Assembly (NCBI GenBank): GCA_900315075.1
Contig: OMXV01000009.1
Coordinates: 1 to 64,000, forward strand
Source: an uncultured Prevotellaceae bacterium
Lineage (GTDB): Bacteria; Bacteroidota; Bacteroidia; Bacteroidales; Bacteroidaceae
DNA: 64,000 bases
Direction of reading: 5' to 3'
Shown here: positions 49,827 to 58,482 of the stretch, piece after piece
How positions within the stretch are numbered: position 1 is the first letter of the stretch
How the letters are laid out: each line of letters begins with the position of its first letter
Notes under the pieces: generated by a model
Seen by the model: only the letters and a program-made list of their open reading frames with translations
What the model was told of the DNA's origin: nothing
Database searches by the model: none
Program-made: the position numbers and the translations under genes

Positions 49827-49834
49827 CAAAGATA
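49827..49834 (-). promoter_or_regulatory. -7 element of the serpin gene
   Basis: TATCTTTG on the minus strand, 27 bp upstream of the ATG at 49800. Confidence 0.55.
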
Positions 49835-49968
49835 CGCTTAAAAAAATGGTATGTCAATAGCCAATCATTGAATGTATATCTCGCAGTATATGATTACAAA
49901 CTACTATCTTTCTAATTCATAGGATGTTAGAGAAGTGTGAAATGTATATTGAGTTTATTTAGTTAGGA

Positions 49969-50111
49969 GTTAGAAGTTAGGAGTTAGGAGTTAGAAGTTA
50001 GGAGTTAGGAGTTAGAAGTATCTAACAACTCGTCAACTTGTCAACTCGTCAACTTGTCAACTCGTCAACTTGTCAACTCGTCAACTTGCCAACTCGTTTA
50101 CTTGTCAACTT
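49969..50111. repeat. Two adjacent low-complexity tandem arrays
   Basis: 49969-50020 is a run of GTTAGGAGTTAGAA units. 50024-50111 is a run of about five 16-bp units TCGTCAACTTGTCAAC. Neither has spacers. Similar GACGAGTTGACAAG sequence occurs at 7888-7921, 58276-58334 and 59106-59152. They lie 3' of the M48 protease gene. Confidence 0.75.
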
Positions 50112-50132
50112 AGGAATTCAGACATGACAACG

Positions 50133-51380
50133 TCAGGAGATGGACAACATGCTGGGGATATAGTTTTTCTGTATGGCGACGGCAATAGAGGTGGCCACTT
50201 CCATATCGCTCAGTCCAACGTTTCGCCCGAAGTCGTAGAGCATATCCATTTCCTCGTTGGAGATGGTCTTGTCGGATATCACAATCTGAATCATATAATC
50301 GAGCATATCCTCGCGCATACCAGGGTTCACTTTGAGAATATTTTCTACCGAGCTGTTGAAGGTCTGAATGATGTCGCCACTCATTACCTCTTCGATGAAT
50401 TTACGTGGGAATATTTTCAGGTCGGCAAGGTTTTCGATGATGGCATTGTATTCTTCCTGATTGAGAGCCTTGTCGATATTTGCCACGATGATTCCTGCCG
50501 AGACGATGAACTGTGCCGTGTATTCATCGAGTTCGCTATTACCCACTTTGAGCAGGATGGAGATGAGCTCGTCCATTCCATCGTTGAGTTCCTTCTGCGT
50601 TTTCATTGTGGAAAATAGGTTGAGTGCCTGCACGCGGATAGGGTTGACGGGATGGGTGGCACGACTGACACCTTTGTCTTTTAGGAAATAGTTGAGCCGA
50701 CGGTTGTTGTCGGCGATGAGTGCGTCGATGCTCACGTTCATTTTCACCAAGTCGAGTCCAGAGGCTAATTTGAAGAACGCTGTGACGCATACTCCTAAGT
50801 CATCGGTAGCCATATATCCATATCTGTCAGCCACCAGTTCTGCTAATTGGTCGTGCAGTCGAATCTTATATTGCAATGACACAGGAACGGCTGCTTCGGG
50901 AGGGAAGACGAATTGTACGAGTCGTGCGAGTTTTGTGTCCTTGTTGATGAGGTGCCCTAATTCGTGTCCTATGACAAAACGCAGTTCGTCTTCTGTCATC
51001 AAGTCGAAGAGGGCAGAGTTAACATTTACGATGTTTGGTTCTCCCTCGTCTTCTGCTGCTACAGAGAATGCATTGACCGATGAGTCGCCGGTGATATAGA
51101 AATCGACGGGTTCATCGAAGTGCAGTTTTTCTTTCACCTCATGGCACAGTCTGTAAAAATCTGGCAACAGGTCTTGCTGCACTTTCAGGCTATGACCTTC
51201 CATACTGCTGCGCCAGTAGGTGTCGGCTCCCGATGTCTTTATTTTCTTGAGAACTGCCTCTACAATGCTTCCTTGTAGGGCATTGTAAATTTGTTTGCTA
51301 AGTTGTTTCTCAAGAGCGATAGCTGGTTTGAGATGTTTCCGGCTCTTTGTGCTGTGTTTTGTTTTTGGTTGTGATTCCAT
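50133..51380 (-). CDS. M48-type zinc metalloprotease with C-terminal TerB-like region
   Basis: 415 aa, no signal peptide or transmembrane helix, so probably cytoplasmic. The zinc motif is His139-Glu140-x-x-His143 in VIGHELGHLINK, with Glu181 in ELVADRYG as the likely third ligand, as in M48 (HtpX/Ste24-like) enzymes, which are usually membrane proteins. Residues about 285-410 are helical, and DKTISNEEMDMLYDFGRNVG followed by LSDMEVATSIA resembles a TerB/DjlA-type domain. The fusion suggests a stress-linked role, but substrates are unknown. It lies 80 bp downstream of rsmD on the same strand. Confidence 0.78.
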   Translation of the reverse strand: MESQPKTKHSTKSRKHLKPAIALEKQLSKQIYNALQGSIVEAVLKKIKTSGADTYWRSSMEGHSLKVQQDLLPDFYRLCHEVKEKLHFDEPVDFYITGDSSVNAFSVAAEDEGEPNIVNVNSALFDLMTEDELRFVIGHELGHLINKDTKLARLVQFVFPPEAAVPVSLQYKIRLHDQLAELVADRYGYMATDDLGVCVTAFFKLASGLDLVKMNVSIDALIADNNRRLNYFLKDKGVSRATHPVNPIRVQALNLFSTMKTQKELNDGMDELISILLKVGNSELDEYTAQFIVSAGIIVANIDKALNQEEYNAIIENLADLKIFPRKFIEEVMSGDIIQTFNSSVENILKVNPGMREDMLDYMIQIVISDKTISNEEMDMLYDFGRNVGLSDMEVATSIAVAIQKNYIPSMLSIS

Positions 51381-51460
51381 AGTGTGAATTGGTAGGAGTT
51401 AAAAGTAGGAGTTAAAAGGGGAAGTTAAGGGGGGTAAGTGGTAATAGTCTTTCTGTTTTT

Positions 51461-51991
51461 TTACTTGAACAAACTGAAATTCACACTACCATAGTTGCGG
51501 TGTTCTATGAAACGGGGATGAGTGGAGAAGTCGTTGTTGGCGCCATGCTCAAAAACGAAAATGCCATCTTCGGCTAACAGTCCTCCGTCTAAAACCAGTG
51601 AAGGTATCTCTGACAGTTGCGCGAGAGCGTAGGGTGGGTCAGCGAAGATGAAGTCAAACTGTTGGTGGCAACGTTTCAAAAACTTAAACACATCGCTACG
51701 TACAAGCACCGATTTGTCGGTACCTAATTTTGTGGTGCATTGTCGGATGAAGGCCGCATGGTCGCGGTCCAACTCCACACTCACTACCTGGGCGCAGCCC
51801 CGTGAGAGTAGTTCCAGGGAGATGCTGCCCGTACCTGCAAAGAGGTCCAGAGCATGGGCTTCTTCAAAGTCGATGTAGCCAGTGAGTACATTGAAGATAT
51901 TCTCCTTGGCAAAGTCCGTTGTCGGACGGGCTTTGAAGGTGCGAGGAACGTCGAAACGGCGTCCTTTATAGATTCCTGTGATGATTCGCAT
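51461..51991 (-). CDS. rsmD: 16S rRNA (guanine966-N2)-methyltransferase
   Basis: 176 aa. MRIITGIYKGRRFDVPRTFK at the N-terminus, RPTTDFAKENIFNVL, the SAM motif ALDLFAGTGSISLELLSRGC and the catalytic FIFADPPYAL are the RsmD set. It methylates N2 of G966 in 16S rRNA. The DUF3822 gene lies 45 bp upstream on the same strand, a pairing that is common in Bacteroidetes, and the two are probably co-transcribed. No coaD follows here. Confidence 0.93.
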   Translation of the reverse strand: MRIITGIYKGRRFDVPRTFKARPTTDFAKENIFNVLTGYIDFEEAHALDLFAGTGSISLELLSRGCAQVVSVELDRDHAAFIRQCTTKLGTDKSVLVRSDVFKFLKRCHQQFDFIFADPPYALAQLSEIPSLVLDGGLLAEDGIFVFEHGANNDFSTHPRFIEHRNYGSVNFSLFK

Positions 51992-52036
51992 CTATGGTAA
52001 AAACGTAGTTAATGAGTAGTTAAAGTGTAGTTACCC

Positions 52037-52855
52037 CTAAAGTTTTCCAATATTAATGATGGCCAGCATGTCGAGTGGGATTTGCTGCCAACGTTGGCTT
52101 GGGGTAAGTCCGAGGTCTGAGGCATCGGCGGGTATGACATTTTTCACATACTCATGGAGATTGTCTGTGAGCCATTTCTTCCGTGGAATGTCGCCGATGA
52201 CATATATTTCGTCGCGTGAGGCGTCCATGGCCAGTTGGCGGAAGACGTAAAGCAGGAAATACAGTGCATCCTGTGCTTGACTGGCAGCGAAACTGTTGCA
52301 GAACTTGAAGCGGTTTTGGTTGAAGCGAAACACTTCCAGTCTGTCGCCATGCAAATAGCCGTATAGCCGCTGTCGTTCACGGCTATTTCCTCGTTGGTTG
52401 AGGTGGCGCCATAATGGCAGGCATATTGGTAGGAAATGCTTGTTGGAAAAATGTTCGTCTATGATATTCTTCAGTTCGCGCTCGATGGAGAAAATCGCCA
52501 CAGTTTGCAAATCGGGCATTGTACAGCTGATTTTCAGTTGTTGCTCGCAGCCTGTAAATGTGTGGTCGTAGAGTGTTGCAGCCTCATTGGCTTTGTACTC
52601 ATCTATGGGAATGAGCATCGTGGGCGTGTCGGTCATAATATACACCGTGGTGTATTTCTGCTGTAAAAGTTCACTGGCACGAAAGGCATCACGCAAGTTG
52701 GCTGCAGCAGTCAATCCGCTTTTCAACTGTGTTTGTTCGTAGGATACAAGACTTGGTGTTGCTTCGCCCACAGCAGCAAGCGACAGTGTGTCGATTCCTA
52801 TACGGATAATTAGATTCTCTCCTTTCAATAGACTTTCTTTAGTGATAGATGGCAT
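52037..52855 (-). CDS. DUF3822 family protein
   Basis: 272 aa. The N-terminus after MPSITKESLLKGENLIIRIG resembles an actin/ASKHA-like strand pattern (IDTLSLAAVGEATPSLVSYE), and TVYIMTDTPTMLIPIDEY with DEIYVIGDIPRKKWL further on fits DUF3822. The family is restricted to Bacteroidetes and typically sits beside rsmD, as here; its biochemical role is unknown. The start was set at 52855 because the -7 element TATTTTTG lies at 52875-52882. First gene of the likely DUF3822-rsmD unit. Confidence 0.82.
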   Translation of the reverse strand: MPSITKESLLKGENLIIRIGIDTLSLAAVGEATPSLVSYEQTQLKSGLTAAANLRDAFRASELLQQKYTTVYIMTDTPTMLIPIDEYKANEAATLYDHTFTGCEQQLKISCTMPDLQTVAIFSIERELKNIIDEHFSNKHFLPICLPLWRHLNQRGNSRERQRLYGYLHGDRLEVFRFNQNRFKFCNSFAASQAQDALYFLLYVFRQLAMDASRDEIYVIGDIPRKKWLTDNLHEYVKNVIPADASDLGLTPSQRWQQIPLDMLAIINIGKL

Positions 52856-52874
52856 GATGTCTTTTTTTATGATG

Positions 52875-52905
52875 CAAAAATACACATTTCCAAGAACTTT
52901 TCAAT
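52875..52905 (-). promoter_or_regulatory. Promoter of the DUF3822-rsmD unit
   Basis: On the minus strand ATTG (52905-52902), 19 nt, TATTTTTG (52882-52875), 20 bp upstream of the ATG. Confidence 0.65.
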
Positions 52906-53037
52906 GATAAAAATGCACCTTTCCTAATATTTTAGATATTTTAATAGTATGGCACTCTCATGGCGTTGAGTGGTAACCCTTAGGCTCTGTGGTGGTTGTA
53001 TGTGTAAATATGTTTTGGAAATAAAATGACTCTAAAA

Positions 53038-53068
53038 TTGGATAGATGAGAAAAAAATGTTACTTTTG
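53038..53068 (+). promoter_or_regulatory. Promoter with a long leader
   Basis: TTG at 53038-53040, 20 nt, TACTTTTG at 53061-53068. The leader to the ATG at 53194 would be about 118 nt; it contains a GGTTATGAGGTTTTGAAG segment but no clear structured element. Confidence 0.65.
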
Positions 53069-53193
53069 TTCCCAAAAAGAACTTTGTTTTAAGGTTATGA
53101 GGTTTTGAAGTGGAATCTGCATGATTTTCGCCATTGATTGCCTTCTCCTTCATGTGCATATACTACAATAAAGAATTAATCTATTAGAGAAAA

Positions 53194-54285
53194 ATGAAAA
53201 AGATTTTATGGATGGTTATTGTCGCCTTGATGACAACAATGAATTCTTTTGCTCAGAAGATACAGATAGTGGATAATGATGGAAACGCCATCCCACTGGT
53301 TAGTGTGTTTTCAGAGGATGGTCTGCTGATAGGTACTACCGACCTCAATGGTGTGTTGGCCGACGTGAACGGGGCCGCAAAAGTATCGTTGACACATATA
53401 GCATATAAGCCACAATTGGTCAGCGTCAGCAACCTGCAAAACGGTCGTGTTGTGATGGACGATGTGGACTTCGATCTTGAAGAGATTGTGGTTAAGCCCA
53501 AGCCATATGTGTATATGGAGTATTATTTCCGTGGCTTCAGTTATATCGGTGACTCACTGCGTGTCTATTCTGCTGGCATTATACCTGTGGCCTATGAGAT
53601 AGAAAACAGATATAAAGGCAAAGTTCGTAGTGTATGGTCGTTTGGAGGTGCTGCCAACAAAGCCCTCACATGGAATACACAAGACTTAGAGTATCATGCA
53701 GAACGAGGGGTAAAGAGTTCTGCTACCTCGATTGAGACATTGGTTCGCAAAAGTGAGACATTTAAGGATTACTACAAAGTAAGTATGGAAGAAGATGGCG
53801 AAAACCGTTGGATCGTCAAGAACCCTGAGGGGGTGATAGGCCATTTCTTTCATGACGATGGTATGTACCGAGCCACGCTTGATGGGGCCAAGATGCAGAT
53901 TTATGCCAATAAGGTAAATGGAGAAGGGAAAATGCAGAAAGCCCGGGAGAGCAGGAACTACGATTATCAATATACTGAGGTGTATGCCCTTGACGAAGAA
54001 GGCCAAATACAGCCCTATAACAAAATTATGGAAATGAGCCATTGGGAATATGACTCCTCAAAAGGCAGGAAAATAACCATTATATACCTCTATGCTACTG
54101 ACCACAGTTATATGGATGAAGCAGAGTTCAAAGCTCGTAGTAAAGAATTGAACAAAGGCAGAACTGGAGACATGTCGCTGGAAGAATTGGAAGAATATGA
54201 ACGCGCTCAGAACATTCCCGCCCTTGCTCCCACGCAGCTAAAAGCTATCCATGAACTAACAAAGCAAACGGGCAGGAAAAAGTAG
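53194..54285 (+). CDS. Secreted protein with CarboxypepD_reg-like N-terminal domain
   Basis: 363 aa. Signal peptide MKKILWMVIVALMTTMNSFA. Residues 22-105 look like a carboxypeptidase-regulatory-like beta-sandwich (VDNDGNAIPLVSVFSEDGLL, TTDLNGVLADVNGAAKVSLT, HIAYKP), the domain found at the N-terminus of TonB-dependent receptors. The remaining 260 residues (YYFRGFSYIGDSLRVYSAGI) are unrecognised and there is no beta-barrel of receptor size, so it is not a SusC protein. Probably periplasmic or at the outer membrane. Single-gene unit. Confidence 0.65.
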   Translation: MKKILWMVIVALMTTMNSFAQKIQIVDNDGNAIPLVSVFSEDGLLIGTTDLNGVLADVNGAAKVSLTHIAYKPQLVSVSNLQNGRVVMDDVDFDLEEIVVKPKPYVYMEYYFRGFSYIGDSLRVYSAGIIPVAYEIENRYKGKVRSVWSFGGAANKALTWNTQDLEYHAERGVKSSATSIETLVRKSETFKDYYKVSMEEDGENRWIVKNPEGVIGHFFHDDGMYRATLDGAKMQIYANKVNGEGKMQKARESRNYDYQYTEVYALDEEGQIQPYNKIMEMSHWEYDSSKGRKITIIYLYATDHSYMDEAEFKARSKELNKGRTGDMSLEELEEYERAQNIPALAPTQLKAIHELTKQTGRKK

Positions 54286-54332
54286 CCTATCCGATATTCC
54301 TTGATACGTTATTCTGACTTACGCAGGCTATG

Positions 54333-57300
54333 TCACAACAGTCTGTCGAAATATCCGTGATGAACACGGATATAGTCAATCATGCGGCGGAAGATGATAT
54401 TGCTGGAAAGTAATGAGGGGTTGCCAATAAGAATAAGGTGTTCCATGGCTCGTGTCATAGCCACGTTAAGTTTGCGGTCGATGAACTGACCATCGTCGTC
54501 GATGAAAACACCATCGGTAAGGAACTGCAACTGATAATGTCGCTTTACGGTGAATCCATAGATGATATACTTTCGCTGACTTCCTTGAAAGCGCTCCACA
54601 GTATCGATAGTGATGTCGCGTAGGTGGGGAATGTTGTGATGGTCGATAGCATTACGTACGGCAGCAATTTGGTTGCGATATGGCACGATTACTCCTATAG
54701 TCTCAGCAACGTTGAATGACGATTTTTCTATGGCATGGATGTGTGCTACGATATCAGCAATGAGATCAGCCTCTATGGAGTTGACTTTGTCGGAGACATC
54801 ATGTTGTGGCGTCTTGGCGGCCACAAAACAGATACGTTGTGTATGCAACATTTCATCGATAGAATCGATAGCTTTCTTTGCTGGAGGTAATACAACCTGC
54901 TGATGGGGTAGGGGAACCACCTCCAGTTTATTGTTATAGAATACTTCGTTAGGAAATTGCGCTATCTCCTCATGCATTCGCCCATGGTGGGTGAGCATAT
55001 AGGTCACTCGTTCGTCTTTCCCATATCTGTGTAGTAAACGCTCGAAGAGTGACAATCTGCAGTTGGTCAGGTGGATGGCATGTAAGGCTTTGTCGGTGAC
55101 ACTTGATTCCTGTGGTGTCTGCTGAACCACGGCAGGCAGTTGTTTGTGGTCACCAATCAGCACGATTTTCTTAATGTTGGGCTCGTTGCCGTCGTTTGCG
55201 CTGAGCAAGCCTATAATATGTGGTTCGAGTATCTGTGAGGCTTCATCCACGATGGCCAGTGAAAACTGCTTCAGTTGTAATAACGACGTGGCATTGGATA
55301 ATGCTGACGTGGTGCCCACAAAAACTCGGGTGGAGGCGATGAACTGGCGCAGTTCCAAAGTATTCTTACATTCCATCACGCGGTTTTCAAGCAAATATGG
55401 ATGGTATTTTGGTGAGCAGGAAGTCTTGTTGCCGACCCGCACGAAGGGTATGTCGTCTTTCACCAGTTTGCTGCAGATTTCCTCTACGGCACGGTTGGTG
55501 TACGAGAGCAACAAAACAGATGTCCCTGGTTCCATCAACTCCTCGCGTAGAGTGTAGAGCATGCCGAATGACGTCTTTCCTGTGCCTGGAGGCCCAATGA
55601 TGAGAAAGAGGTCGTCGGCCTGACGCACACGCCGTGCCAGCTCGTTGAATGTACCATAGTCGCCGCGTAGGGTGCGTTGGGGCGTGACATGAGGCTCGCG
55701 CTGCAGTAGCAAGAGGTCGCGTCGCTCCTTGGGTGCTGATAGGAAGGCATGCATACCTCTATATAGGGTGTTGTACGACGATTCGAAGAAGTCGTGCTCA
55801 ATAGCCCATTCGTCAGCTTGATGATGTGTGAAAATTCTGGTGTCGCTCTGTGCTGCCCGTAGGTAGAGAAGAAGGGTATCGGAGCCTATCTCCTCAATGG
55901 TGCAGCGGAATACCATTGTGCGGCGTGCGTCGGGCTCGCTGCCGGGGCGGTAGGGGTATAGTATGACGATATCGCCGGGACGAAAATTCGACATGTCGTT
56001 GTTGGCATCTTCCGAGAACGACAGTTTGATGTGTTTTACCTTTCCATCTTCCATGACAGGGGCATTCAGCGTCAGTCGGTGGTAGATGTCTCCCGTTTGT
56101 AATTTGTCGCCGAGCGAGGCCTGCCAGATGGATGAAAAACCACGATTTTCCCTCGTGGGACAGCCTGTTTTCGCCATCAGGTGTTCACGCGCAATAAAGT
56201 TCATCATCCGCAGGTAGTAGGCTCTCTCTAATGGCGATGCGGCGTGAATTGGGCTTAGAAGTTGGTCCAACTGTTTGCGTTGAAAGTTGTTCCATAGGCT
56301 GTTGTTTACCTTCTTTTCGTTGACGCTGTCGGGCGTGATTTGTGCCAAAATGTCCATTCCACCAGGTTCGGCATAGTGCTGCTCTGCCCATGCGATGAGA
56401 TTTCGCACACGGATGGCGCGGAAAACCAATTCGGGAGAGAACCCGAGTCCTAATAGACTTTTCTCATATTTGGAGTAGAGCAGGAAGGCATGCAACTCTT
56501 GGTTGTTGGCATCGTATTGAGAGCGGAAGTTGTAACGTATCAACAGCATGTAGAGTAGCATTTGTACATAGTGTTGCTCTCTTTGAATGGGGGTAATAAA
56601 ATTGTTATAAGGAAAACCTCCTTTGCCGGCTTTCTGCTCCATTAGTACCCGGAAGTCGGTTTGCAACAAGTCCATACGTCCTTGCAGTCCCAGCATTTCG
56701 GAGAAAAAGGAGGGCTCAAGAATCACCTTGTGCGTGTCAAAGGATTTCACTTCGTTGGGCAGTGACTGTTGAACGGCTTTGGCAATGTGTAGTTTCTGAC
56801 TTTGGGCGTCGGTGTGGAATTTTTCATCGATGTTGGCCGTAAGTAGGTCGAGGGCATAGTGGCGGAAAAATTCCCGAGCGCTGTCGGCATATTTTTGTCC
56901 TCCCAAACCGTGTATTTCTTCGTCGAGCAATTGACTGGCAAAATTTCCAAGCAGTATCGGCTGATTGTTGGCAAAGGGTTGTATTTTCGCCAGCAGGTGT
57001 ACGATGTGTGACTCGGCGTAACTTTCAAAACATTTTGCTACAGTAGAGATATCTACCAGGTAGTCAGGCTCTACAATAATCAGTTCAGGAAAGATGATAC
57101 CGCTCTCGCGCCGTGGTCGTACTAAGTTGATTTGTGTTCCCTCTTTTATGATGTCGTGGATGTATCGCCAGTCGAAGGGGTATGTAGTGTTACGCTCTGT
57201 ATAGCAAATAGTGACCTCGCTCTCTGTTGGTACGTCTGCATGACCATAGAGGTATTTATCGTCCCACCTTTCCACAATCATGCGCAGACAGTCGCCAAGC

Positions 57301-57728
57301 AGTTGGCGGCGTGGTGATGCTGGTCGCTCGGCAGGGAAGTATGTGGTGAGGTCGTTGGGAATAGGTTCATCAAAGATGATTTGGAAGAACAGACATAGAT
57401 TGCGGAGGTCAATGAGATGTTGCTCCTCCATGTCGTCGGCGGAGAGTTGGGCGCGTCGGCGCAGTCGTACGCGGGTCTCATTGACTTTATTCCTTTGCTG
57501 TTGATTGGCGTGGTGCTCTTTCAGTAGGTAGTCGGTTTTGGCAAAGGTGCCGCTCAGGTGGATGTCCATCGCAGCAGTGCTTTGTTCCACGCATTTGATG
57601 AAAGCGCGGCTGAAAGCATGGTACATGGCCGTGTAGTCGGGTTTTAAACTCAAAGCCCTTCGCAGTTCCTCATAATAGTCCTTGCCTGTCTCAGCTTGGT
57701 ATAGCTCAGTGAATATGTCCTTTTTCAT
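54333..57728 (-). CDS. Dna2-like fusion of PD-(D/E)XK nuclease and SF1 helicase
   Basis: 1131 aa. The middle part has a Cas4/Dna2-type nuclease core: LQGRMDLLQTD with Asp353 and VLMEQKAGKG with Glu364-x-Lys366, followed by EQHYVQMLLYMLLIRYNF, matching the order seen in eukaryotic Dna2 (GLKGKIDV, then LE.KTGK, then an H..Q..LY helix). The C-terminal 430 residues are a UPF1/DNA2-family SF1 helicase: Walker A GPPGTGKTS at 712-720, motif II LAIVDEASQ near 825-832, IGDHKQLPAVV, and motif VI LNVAMTRAMEHLILIGNP. No CxxC iron-sulphur cluster like that of yeast Dna2 is evident. The N-terminal 300 residues are unrecognised. DNA end processing or defence against foreign DNA is plausible. Own -7 element at 57749-57756. 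Confidence 0.8.
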   Translation of the reverse strand: MKKDIFTELYQAETGKDYYEELRRALSLKPDYTAMYHAFSRAFIKCVEQSTAAMDIHLSGTFAKTDYLLKEHHANQQQRNKVNETRVRLRRRAQLSADDMEEQHLIDLRNLCLFFQIIFDEPIPNDLTTYFPAERPASPRRQLLGDCLRMIVERWDDKYLYGHADVPTESEVTICYTERNTTYPFDWRYIHDIIKEGTQINLVRPRRESGIIFPELIIVEPDYLVDISTVAKCFESYAESHIVHLLAKIQPFANNQPILLGNFASQLLDEEIHGLGGQKYADSAREFFRHYALDLLTANIDEKFHTDAQSQKLHIAKAVQQSLPNEVKSFDTHKVILEPSFFSEMLGLQGRMDLLQTDFRVLMEQKAGKGGFPYNNFITPIQREQHYVQMLLYMLLIRYNFRSQYDANNQELHAFLLYSKYEKSLLGLGFSPELVFRAIRVRNLIAWAEQHYAEPGGMDILAQITPDSVNEKKVNNSLWNNFQRKQLDQLLSPIHAASPLERAYYLRMMNFIAREHLMAKTGCPTRENRGFSSIWQASLGDKLQTGDIYHRLTLNAPVMEDGKVKHIKLSFSEDANNDMSNFRPGDIVILYPYRPGSEPDARRTMVFRCTIEEIGSDTLLLYLRAAQSDTRIFTHHQADEWAIEHDFFESSYNTLYRGMHAFLSAPKERRDLLLLQREPHVTPQRTLRGDYGTFNELARRVRQADDLFLIIGPPGTGKTSFGMLYTLREELMEPGTSVLLLSYTNRAVEEICSKLVKDDIPFVRVGNKTSCSPKYHPYLLENRVMECKNTLELRQFIASTRVFVGTTSALSNATSLLQLKQFSLAIVDEASQILEPHIIGLLSANDGNEPNIKKIVLIGDHKQLPAVVQQTPQESSVTDKALHAIHLTNCRLSLFERLLHRYGKDERVTYMLTHHGRMHEEIAQFPNEVFYNNKLEVVPLPHQQVVLPPAKKAIDSIDEMLHTQRICFVAAKTPQHDVSDKVNSIEADLIADIVAHIHAIEKSSFNVAETIGVIVPYRNQIAAVRNAIDHHNIPHLRDITIDTVERFQGSQRKYIIYGFTVKRHYQLQFLTDGVFIDDDGQFIDRKLNVAMTRAMEHLILIGNPSLLSSNIIFRRMIDYIRVHHGYFDRLL

Positions 57729-57748
57729 GGTTTTTCGATTCTTTTCTG

Positions 57749-57756
57749 CAAAGATA
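57749..57756 (-). promoter_or_regulatory. -7 element of the nuclease-helicase gene
   Basis: TATCTTTG on the minus strand, 21 bp upstream of the ATG at 57728. It suggests the helicase gene does not depend on the riboswitch transcript. Confidence 0.6.
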
Positions 57757-57840
57757 GTGAAATAAAATGATAATGATATGAAAATATGAAGATTCTTTTA
57801 TGGAGGCGTGGAAGGCCATACTCACTAGGTATGCCCACAC

Positions 57841-57871
57841 AAAAAGAGCGGAGCCTCCCGGCCCCGCCGCT
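57841..57871 (-). terminator. Intrinsic terminator downstream of the cobalamin riboswitch
   Basis: On the minus strand a GC-rich hairpin (57871-57860 with 57855-57847, a 3-nt bulge, one G-U pair and a GGGA loop) is followed by CTTTTTG. It would stop a transcript begun at about 58204 before it reaches the helicase gene. Confidence 0.65.
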
Positions 57872-58046
57872 TTTACTAAACTTATATAATACACTTCGGT
57901 TGTACCATCATAGATGTCAGGATACACCATTCCCGACAATGATGCAAGGGTATATAAAAATACCCACGCATTGTTAAAATAAAAATGTCGTTTCACCGCA
58001 GACCCTTACATCGAGAGCCGTAGGTAAGTTCACTGAAGTTGTGACT
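57847..58046 (-). ncRNA. Candidate riboswitch-controlled non-coding RNA or decayed leader
   Basis: About 200 nt of minus-strand transcript between the cobalamin riboswitch and the terminator at 57841-57871. It contains a second hairpin (57906-57944; stem CATCAT-TGTCGGGA with TCCTGACA-ATGATG, 3-nt bulge). An open frame starting with GTG at 57996 runs through the terminator into the helicase gene and has no recognisable family, so I do not call it a gene. Either this is an RNA whose length depends on cobalamin, or the remnant of a lost cobalamin gene. Confidence 0.4.
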
Positions 58047-58204
58047 TGAAAAGGCAGGTCTTCTGACTTCGTTCCGCTTTCAGACACCTTCCCGTCCTTG
58101 TAGGACAGTGGTCTTTTGTCTGACGCAATAATGGAACTCACAGCTGCGAGACAGTCGGGGAATTACACCCCGTTCCCTTTGCTAATCGCGTATAGCGAAC
58201 CTTT
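58047..58204 (-). promoter_or_regulatory. Cobalamin riboswitch
   Basis: Read on the minus strand, the conserved cobalamin-riboswitch blocks appear in order: AAAGGGAA, GGTGTAATTCCCCGACTG, TCTCGCAGCTGTGAG, CCACTGT, GGGAAGGTGTCTG and the final AAGTCAGAAGACCTGCC (58069-58053). P1 closes with GGAAAGG (58203-58197) against CCTTTTC (58054-58048). It binds adenosyl- or related cobalamins and normally represses B12 uptake or B12-independent genes. A full-consensus promoter lies directly upstream. No cobalamin gene follows: the next gene on this strand is the Dna2-like helicase, beyond an intrinsic terminator and its own -7 element. Confidence 0.93.
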
Positions 58205-58210
58205 CCGATG

Positions 58211-58241
58211 CAAATTTACAGTTTTTTTGCTAAATGACAAA
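58211..58241 (-). promoter_or_regulatory. Promoter of the cobalamin riboswitch transcript
   Basis: On the minus strand TTTG (58241-58238), 19 nt, TAAATTTG (58218-58211). Full consensus; transcription should start near 58204, at the first base of the riboswitch. Confidence 0.8.
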
Positions 58242-58275
58242 CAATTCATCGATTTTTTTGTTTTTTTGTTTTAAA

Positions 58276-58334
58276 GCAACTCGTCAACAGATCAAACAAC
58301 TTGTCAACTCGTCAACTTGTTTACTTGTCAACTG
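58276..58334. repeat. CAACTCGTCAACTTGT low-complexity repeat
   Basis: A diverged copy of the array at 50024-50111, between the riboswitch promoter and the sigma-factor promoter. Confidence 0.6.
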
Positions 58335-58361
58335 TTAAAACATCATTTTTTCCTGAAAAAA

Positions 58362-58393
58362 TTTGCAGAAATGATTGAAAGTCCCTAAATTTG
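58362..58393 (+). promoter_or_regulatory. Promoter of the ECF sigma factor gene
   Basis: TTTG at 58362-58365, 20 nt, TAAATTTG at 58386-58393. Full consensus of the housekeeping form; the leader to the ATG at 58483 is about 83 nt. Confidence 0.75.
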
Positions 58394-58482
58394 CAGACGA
58401 ATTATTATTATATTATCTTAACAACAACAAAAAATACTTGCCTATCGAAACAGCATTACTTAATATTTAAATGATTTAAGGA

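Noticed and set aside
50024-50111. Possible CRISPR-like array
   Set aside because: The 16-bp units are directly adjacent with no unique spacers, and no cas gene is near.
57706-57996. A 96-codon open frame downstream of the cobalamin riboswitch
   Set aside because: It starts with GTG, runs through an intrinsic terminator, overlaps the helicase start and has no recognisable family. I cannot exclude a short leader peptide.
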